From: Marsupella aquatica
Lineage: Eukaryota > Marchantiophyta
NCBI GenBank assembly: GCA_973895155.1
Contig: OZ316894.1
Location: forward strand, 4,526,001 to 4,590,000
Length of the DNA stretch: 64,000 nt
Direction: 5' to 3'
In this document: piece after piece, positions 57,710-64,000 of the stretch
Layout: each line of letters begins with the position of its first letter
Position numbering within the stretch: the stretch's first letter is position 1
Position numbers and translations under genes: made by a program
Notes under the pieces: generated by a model
What the model was told of the DNA's origin: nothing
Databases searched by the model: none
Seen by the model: the letters and a program-made list of their open reading frames with translations, nothing else

Positions 57710-60700
57710 GAGGCAGGGCAAGTTTTCTACTGCGATGTCGAGAAATAAAGATTACTAGTTCCAATCTTGCACCTTTAACACCCCTATCACACTGGGCTTG
57801 TGGTCGAAATTCACACCATTTGCTCGAGCAGCTGGTCATGGTACAAGTCGCATGCTTCAGCACGATAAACATGGGGCAGCTTAAATTAGGATTGAGAAGT
57901 AGAGCAGTCTGCCTATCAGTAGTGCTAACCAGAGCTGATTGGCATCTGCGATTACGCACCACAATATCTGTTGCCAGCCCACTGGAAAAGAAAGTCCGGA
58001 CCAAGGAGTTTCAAGGCTCCCAAATGTTTCTTTTCACTAGGAGCATCAGGTGTGGTCATTTCCAATGAAGTGGGATCTCTAACAGAGTTGGGGGTTTCTG
58101 AGCCTACTTGTGATGAAGGGAAACATGGGAAAACCTCAGTCATGTGTCTTGCACTGGTCTGTGGATTAATTGTCACACCATTTAGGCTTCGTACAATGAT
58201 CTGATCACAAGTCTTGAGGATATCTATCCTTAATTGGCTGGAAAATGTTTCTCATGTCTTGTGGCGTGTCAGATTATGTGTAATTTACTTTATAGCACAA
58301 AAGAATTATCGATTCTTGCCTACAGGTGGTCCAGGCAGTTGTAGTTGTCTCTGGCAGCTTTTGCTGAGCCTTCTTTTACTCCCACTCTTAAATCAGTGTG
58401 GCTTGTTTGATTCTACTTCAGTTAATTGTTCGAGTTAATGTACAAGATATTGTTGGTAGTGCAACATGAACACCTAAGCCTGTTTTCAGTTGTTTGCCGG
58501 ATACAACCCTACCAAATAAGAAGCACCACAGAACTTGAGGTGATTTTATAGGTCTTAGACATTTTTCCTGACGGGTTCATGGCTTGCTCTCCCAGAGCAG
58601 CAAATAGACCATTAAAATAACGAAGGCACCACAGACCACAATACTCTAGGAAAAGCTTGCCATACAGGTCTCCATGCACCATCCTGGTCGGTTTTCATGT
58701 TGCAAAACTTGGCTAAATGACAGAAATTTGACCTAAATCACCCTCAAAAAATTGCAAGTAGTCAGTGCTGCTCTTCTCTGGACCAAAAAGCCATTTCTAA
58801 GAGAAAACACTATTTGACAGCTTGATGTCTGTGGGTATTTTGAAGTTAGTGGGGAGCTACTCAATGGGGAGGTTGCAGTCCCTACCGGAGAAGAAATGAG
58901 CAAAAATAGTGCCTGATTGTGCAGCTGAAATTTGGAAACATTTGAGTGTTTGGGGCTGTGACTTCAGGGGAAAGGAGTGTGGGCATAGGCAGGGAGAGGT
59001 CAGTGTCAATGGGGAGCCCCTGAGTCTCCCTCCCTCCCAAACATAAATGAGCAAAAAGAATCATGGGCAAAATTGAATGAAGATCAAATAGGAAACAAAT
59101 CAAAAACGTCAAAAAAGTAGTCTACTATATGTCCCTCACGCCCAAACATAAATGAGCAAAAAGAATCACGAGCAAAAATGAATCAAAAACAAATTGAAAA
59201 CGTCAGAAACTCAATCTGCTATATGTGCAGCCAAAATAGTGTATCAACATGTAGTCATCCTCAATTAGTTTGTGGACCCCTACCTTAATGTTTGTGAGGA
59301 ACCGTCTTAAGCATAATAAACCGTTTACAAGCGGTGATTTAGCAGATGAAAAAGCTTCATGCCATAAAATTTAATCAAAGAAAAGTAAAAAACTTTCACC
59401 CGTCACTTTTGATAGAATCTAAAACCTTTTGCTTGGATAGGATTCCTAAGCTTCCATGGGACATATGAAAATGACGTGGATTTAGAGAAAAAAATGGTTG
59501 ACTTTCATAGAATGGGCATTTTGGGATCCCATCCAACTTTAAGGCTTTGATGAAGATCCCATCAGAAGTTTTTCGAAGTTTGGACCCCTTGTAAGGTGCC
59601 TGAGGCGCAGGCATTTGCTGGGGTTTGATCTACCTTTTATATGATGCCATAAAAAGATTTTACAGCCAGTTTCGTAGGGCCAGAGCACATGCCTCACTCG
59701 GTCAGGTTGAAGGTTCCTGGAAAACTCAGTTAGTACACATGCTGCTTTCAGTCAGGTTGACTGTTCCTGGAAAACTCAGTTATTTCAAACCCTTGGGTCC
59801 TACTTTTAGATGCTGCATGCCGGCCTACTTGTTTCCATTAGGTGATAAGAGAGTGACCCTCTGATTTTTCTAAGCACCTAGTCTTTCGTGTTTTAAGGGC
59901 TTTGGTGTACCCCACTTTGGGATGGGGGTTTGACTTATGAAGATTTTAATTGGAAGATCACTTGGCACAATGAACTACTGCTGGGGCTATGTGCTGGGAC
60001 AATCAATGTCCAGCAAACCCTGCTCTTATGTGGATCCGATCACTCACCATAAATAGCATCCAGAAATGTGAAAACATACACCCTCATGTTTTCACTTTCT
60101 ATGCACAATAGACGGCCCACAATAATGGGCAACACTACATGAGCTTCTCAACAATACTACCCTCTTCCTTCAAACACAATGCCATGGCCTCATATTCGAG
60201 TTTTGACTAAGTGGTTTCATTTTTTGTACTAGCAGGGAGTTGTTTTGAAAATGAGTGTTGTGTTTGAATATTAGCATTTTCATATGATTTATGAATCTAC
60301 TGTTTGCTCAATATACAATAGTTTAGGGTCAAAACTCAAACACAATACCAATATTTGAACACAATGCCTGGGCGTTGTGCTGAAAAGAGGTTGCATTAGA
60401 GTTCAAATGTGTTTTTTGGCACCAGACCCAACAAAATTCATTTTCAAATACATTATTATGTTTCATTAGAGTTCAAATGTGATTTTGTCATGAGCCCCCA
60501 AAAAATTCATTTTAGAACACAGCATAATAATGTCCTGGGGTCCTCATTTTTTTTCCAACCCATAGCACGCAAAGAAGTTAGGGGTTTTTTTTAATTCAGC
60601 TGTCCAGAAGACTCTAAAATTTTTGTTTAAAAACTATAGGGATGTTTTACTCCAATTTTGAGAATTATAAAAACTATAGGGGATTTTTAATATCAATAAT

Positions 60701-61770
60701 GTGAATATTGCTATAATGTTCCAAAAAGTTATGGATTAGAAAATTCAAAAATATGCTTTATTTAAGTAAGTTTTAAGGTGTTCATTACTTGAAATCTTCG
60801 CAAGTGATATGAGAACTCCTTTGAAGTGAGGCCCCCTACCCATGTTCCATTATTATGTTTTGGCTCTAACGTGCTCACGAGCTTGTGGTTCTACTGGACA
60901 ATGAGGAAAGTACAAACACGGCCAAGTCAGTACAGTAGAAATACAATGGAGACTGGAGTCTGTCACTATTTTTGGCTAAAGCCTGCAAGCTCAATTCTGA
61001 CTCCTGGGAGGCAATCATGTCCGACGTGCTCACTTCATGCTACTCCATGGAGAAGATGAAAGCCTGCAAGCACGGGGCACCACTGCAGTCCCGTTCACAT
61101 CGGTCTGTCCACCCAAACCATTGAATGTGTCAGCACGTGAAATGGATCTGTGACATCCAATTCACCAGATGAGCAGCACGAAAGGATAGTGGATCGGGTG
61201 GGCCTACCTCAGTTTGCTTTATGAAAGAGGATATGATGTTCTGACAGATGGACAAACTTTGTTCTTGCGCAGTTGTTGCTCTTCTGTGGATAAACGTGAT
61301 TCCATCAAAACTTTCCACTCCAACAGTTGATTCAATTTGTCTTTCTCTGTTTGCTTTTAGCCTCATGATCGAAGTCAAAGCCAAAATGCAGAGTTGTTTC
61401 ATATCTCTTGGTTTCTGATAACTGTTGGAAGTGAACTAGAGAACCAGAGAAGATCCCGTCCAACCTCATTGAGAAACAGTCACAGCCCTCCTACAGTAGG
61501 AGAAATTCTGTCCCCTCCAAGAAATTGTTCCATAAACGTCAAACCATATTATCCGTAATCAAGCCCGGATCAACAACAAGGTGGCGTTGATGACAAGGGA
61601 CGGACGAGAGGCACTCCTACTAAAAGCCTTCTGTAGGACTCCGTCAGAACCTATAATCATAAACACATCTTGTGAGACAGGTTGGTAAAGTTTAAGCAGG
61701 CATCGCCACTGTTCATGTTTGCAGCAAAGATAGGGTAATTAATCCAGCACCTTTACTTAAGGCATGACAC
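57710..61770. other. Intergenic between RPN1 and the NPH3-family gene
   Basis: RPN1 3' UTR, then AT-rich sequence without a supported gene. Three local tandem duplications: period about 107 bp at 59038-59235 (AAACATAAATGAGCAAAAAG); about 60 bp at 59698-59784 (GGTTCCTGGAAAACTCAGTTA); about 80 bp at 60392-60515 (ATTAGAGTTCAAATGTG). None resembles a known element. Confidence 0.5.
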
Positions 61771-62208
61771 TTCACTGGAAGAAGAACTCCAGATCAAGTG
61801 GGCCCTCCATGGAGCAAAAGTATTGACATTAGTCGTGGGATTGGAGCTGGTAAGGATAGGCAAATGGTCCTCAATTCCAGTGACAGCAGCGCGTTACTGC
61901 CTGTCCCAGGCTGGCACTCTCATAACGATACCAAGCATTCTGTCAAACAAAGCTGGAGGCAAATCCCGGTGGTCGAGAGTTAGGTTATGGTGCACCATTC
62001 CTTTACAAACCAAGGGAACATTACTCCTCCCAGAAGTGAAGATCGTGACCTCTCTAGTCGGAATGAATGAATCAATAACGTCAGAAAAACTAACGTCACA
62101 AGAGAGACTGCCACATTTGAGGCTCACCAAAGATGTAAGAGATCCTTCATAACCTGGACACAAAGGGCTCATCTCAATTACATTAACAACCACGAAATTC
62201 CAAGGTCA
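61771..62208 (-). pseudogene. Coding-like minus-strand remnant, unrecognised
   Basis: A continuous minus-strand frame from about 62205 to 61894 reads as protein (PWNFVVVNVIEMSPLCPGYE, VTIFTSGRSNVPLVCKGMVHHN, LDHRDLPPALFDRMLGIVMR). It hits one TAA at about 61893, and the same frame then stays open for about 40 more codons with ordinary composition. Upstream is a TGA. I do not recognise the family and see no splice borders, so it is listed as a possible single-domain relic. Confidence 0.35.
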
Positions 62209-62774
62209 AGCTTCCCATGTGATGCGTGGGGATCAAAGGACCAGACATAGGCACTGAATCTCTCAATTAAATTACACAAACCTGGGCATGTTACTGCAGA
62301 GTCAAAATGGTCTTTGTTTCCTATTTGTACTCCCATTCCCCCCAGCTCAAACCGCCTTCTTCCATTGAAACTATCTAAAACTAAACTCTATAGAACTTTA
62401 ATGTGTATGGGAAACCTCTTGGAACTTGCGTCCGCCATCATGATCCTGCCAGAACTCTAATCACTACACGGCGGAATCTTTAACACAATCTATTGCTGTA
62501 ATTGACGTGCCTTGCCAGTGTGCTATACCTGCTAATTTCTGGTCCACATGGGTACACTTGGCTTGAGCCTGCAGAGACTTCCACGGCTGGAGGGAAAGCT
62601 AATGAATGTAGAACAGAGAGAAGTCGTCGAGTTGGAAGCATGAACTCCTCCTAGTAGGTTAATAAATGAGATTAATGATACACATGTACACACAACCATA
62701 CCTGGTTCCACCAATCACCACCACCGTCAACATATCATTGTCCAAAAGAGAGTAACAACCTCAGCCTTTTGGTA
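62209..62774. other. 3' flank of the NPH3-family gene
   Basis: Downstream of the minus-strand stop at 62775. No gene or repeat recognised; probably includes the 3' UTR. Confidence 0.45.
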
Positions 62775-63314
62775 CTATGAAATGGAATGGCGTCGCCTTC
62801 TTCCACCAATGCGTCCAGACCGAGAATCAGGAGTGTTGGGCTCCTTGGAATCTATTGGTTTTACTCCGCCAGGGAGTTTAGAGAAGGGATTTAATCTCGT
62901 TAGCTTCTTGGAGACGGATGACAGGAAGGTCTTTCCTCCTCCTCCCTTCTCTATATCTTGCTTCATGTATTGATGGTCTTTCTCTAAGTCGGTGAGCCGC
63001 ATTCTCATTCTTGCAACCTCCAGCTTCAATTCTCTGTTCTCACGGCGGACTGAAGCGTAGTTGTCCCTGGGTGACACGGCAGAGCTGTAGGCTCCACTGA
63101 TCCTTTGGGAGCTATGGTTATGGTCATTGTCTGCGAAAGACCCGTTGATGGCCGCTCTCAAGCGGAGCTGCTCAAAGTACAGGACCTGGACCATGATCTG
63201 CACGGGAAGCCTTTCATTTTGTGCTGCGTGTGTGCATGCCTCTTGAGACAGCTTTTGGACGTCCATAAGTTTACAAAGCTTCTTTCTATCCACTTCTGTA
63301 AGTGATGGGTGTGC
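62775..63314 (-). CDS. NPH3/RPT2-family protein, C-terminal exon (gene continues past right edge)
   Basis: Plant-specific BTB-NPH3 proteins act at the plasma membrane, as CUL3 E3-ligase adaptors in phototropin signalling (NPH3, RPT2) or in auxin-carrier localisation (NPY/MAB4). This last exon starts after a CTGCAG acceptor at 63314, phase 0, and encodes 179 residues. It opens with AHPSLTEVDRKKLCKLMDVQ and KLSQEACTHAAQNERLPVQIMVQVLYFEQLRLR, the conserved end of the NPH3 domain. A heptad-like coiled coil (RRENRELKLEVARMRMRLTDLEKD) and a basic, Ser-rich tail ending RRRRHSIS follow. That tail resembles the C-terminal phosphosite that binds 14-3-3 in NPH3-like proteins. The BTB domain and most of NPH3 lie outside the window, so the subfamily cannot be set. 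Confidence 0.92.
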   Translation of the reverse strand, partial: AHPSLTEVDRKKLCKLMDVQKLSQEACTHAAQNERLPVQIMVQVLYFEQLRLRAAINGSFADNDHNHSSQRISGAYSSAVSPRDNYASVRRENRELKLEVARMRMRLTDLEKDHQYMKQDIEKGGGGKTFLSSVSKKLTRLNPFSKLPGGVKPIDSKEPNTPDSRSGRIGGRRRRHSIS

Positions 63315-64000
63315 CTGCAGGAAGACGGAACAAGAGGAGGATCAATACGACAGTTCCACGATTGTAATTTTCAAACCCATGATAAAAACACACAAAAGTA
63401 TCAACAAATAAACAACAGGAAGGGTGACTAGAAACGCAATAGAAAAACTCTCCGACTGCACAGTTTAAAGCATGACAATGCCTCTTTGTATTAAAGATAG
63501 GTAAGCCTACACGACGATCAGAACAAGATGCTCCAAGTACAATTTTGTGCTATCCATTTTCGTGTAGATGAAGCTACAAATTTAGCCAATTGTGGACATG
63601 GGTGGAATCTACAGACAGGACGGAAAAAAAGCTCGGCGGAAGAATTCACATCCACTGCATTCAACCTATCATGATGCAAATAATAAGTAATCTACCTATG
63701 AAGATGAGACAGTGAGGCTGCACTTTAATGTAGAGCATAAAGAGGACTTATGGCACCACTCAAAGATCGAAATGACATTCACAACGACAGCTCCCTTCCA
63801 GCTCACTTGAGAGAGTTCCGATTCACAACCATATACTATCTATGACGATAAGTATAGCTCATTTTGGGCCACCACACCAAGAAAACTGCTCAAGAATGGC
63901 AACCTCCGTAGAAAATGATGTGTTCGTTGTTCCTGGTGCCGGACCTTTTGTCTCAACCCTCTGGCAGGGATAAGGAAAGAATTGCCCATAGAACTAAATC
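63315..64000 (-). other. Intron of the NPH3-family gene (incomplete)
   Basis: No upstream exon could be recognised before the window ends, so the last intron is at least 686 bp. No repeat or RNA gene seen. Confidence 0.6.

Overview
This is nuclear DNA of a land plant, most likely a bryophyte and probably a liverwort. The evidence is intron-rich plant genes with canonical GT/AG introns (TPLATE, RPN1, PIG-T, an NPH3-family gene), plant Copia and Mutator-type transposons, and an immune receptor that fuses an alpha/beta-hydrolase to NB-ARC and LRR domains. That architecture was described as the HNL class from liverworts. The species assignment is inference.

Layout, left to right. 1-5577: minus-strand Copia retrotransposon (copy 1), cut by the window edge and full of nonsense changes. 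6341-11258: HNL-type receptor on the minus strand, five exons. 13657-18386: TPLATE, endocytic TPLATE/TSET complex subunit, minus strand, six exons. 19003-20574: a minisatellite and two solo LTRs of the same Copia family in opposite orientation, each with a perfect 5-bp target-site duplication. About 22058-22186: a tRNA-derived SINE-like element. 23797-25112: COA1-like mitochondrial protein, plus strand, four exons. 29753-32465: PIG-T (GPI transamidase subunit), minus strand, four exons. 35149-46072: a Mutator-like element with TIRs and a 10-bp TSD. It carries a decayed multi-exon lysine-rich gene and a satellite-like repeat, and a young 6.5-kb Copia element (copy 2, identical LTRs) is nested in it. 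48314-57709: RPN1, 26S proteasome base subunit, plus strand, 24 exons. 62775-63314: last coding exon of an NPH3/RPT2-family gene, minus strand, running off the right edge.

The cellular genes are unrelated housekeeping or defence genes; there is no operon-like logic. The most notable signal is in RPN1 intron 17, which is unusually long (1.6 kb). It contains a stop-free 276-bp segment with its own acceptor and donor, in phase with both neighbouring exons, and it encodes a BED-type (hAT-transposase-like) zinc finger. It could be a cassette exon that adds a zinc finger to a proteasome subunit, or a remnant hAT exon. Other strong signals are the nested Mutator/Copia structure with gene capture, an in-frame UGA shared by both Copia copies at the gag-pol boundary, a nine-fold U3 repeat with ACGT cores, and a Cys in place of Ser at the hydrolase nucleophile elbow of the HNL.

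All gene models come from reading splice sites and from remembered family sequences. No alignment or transcript data were available.
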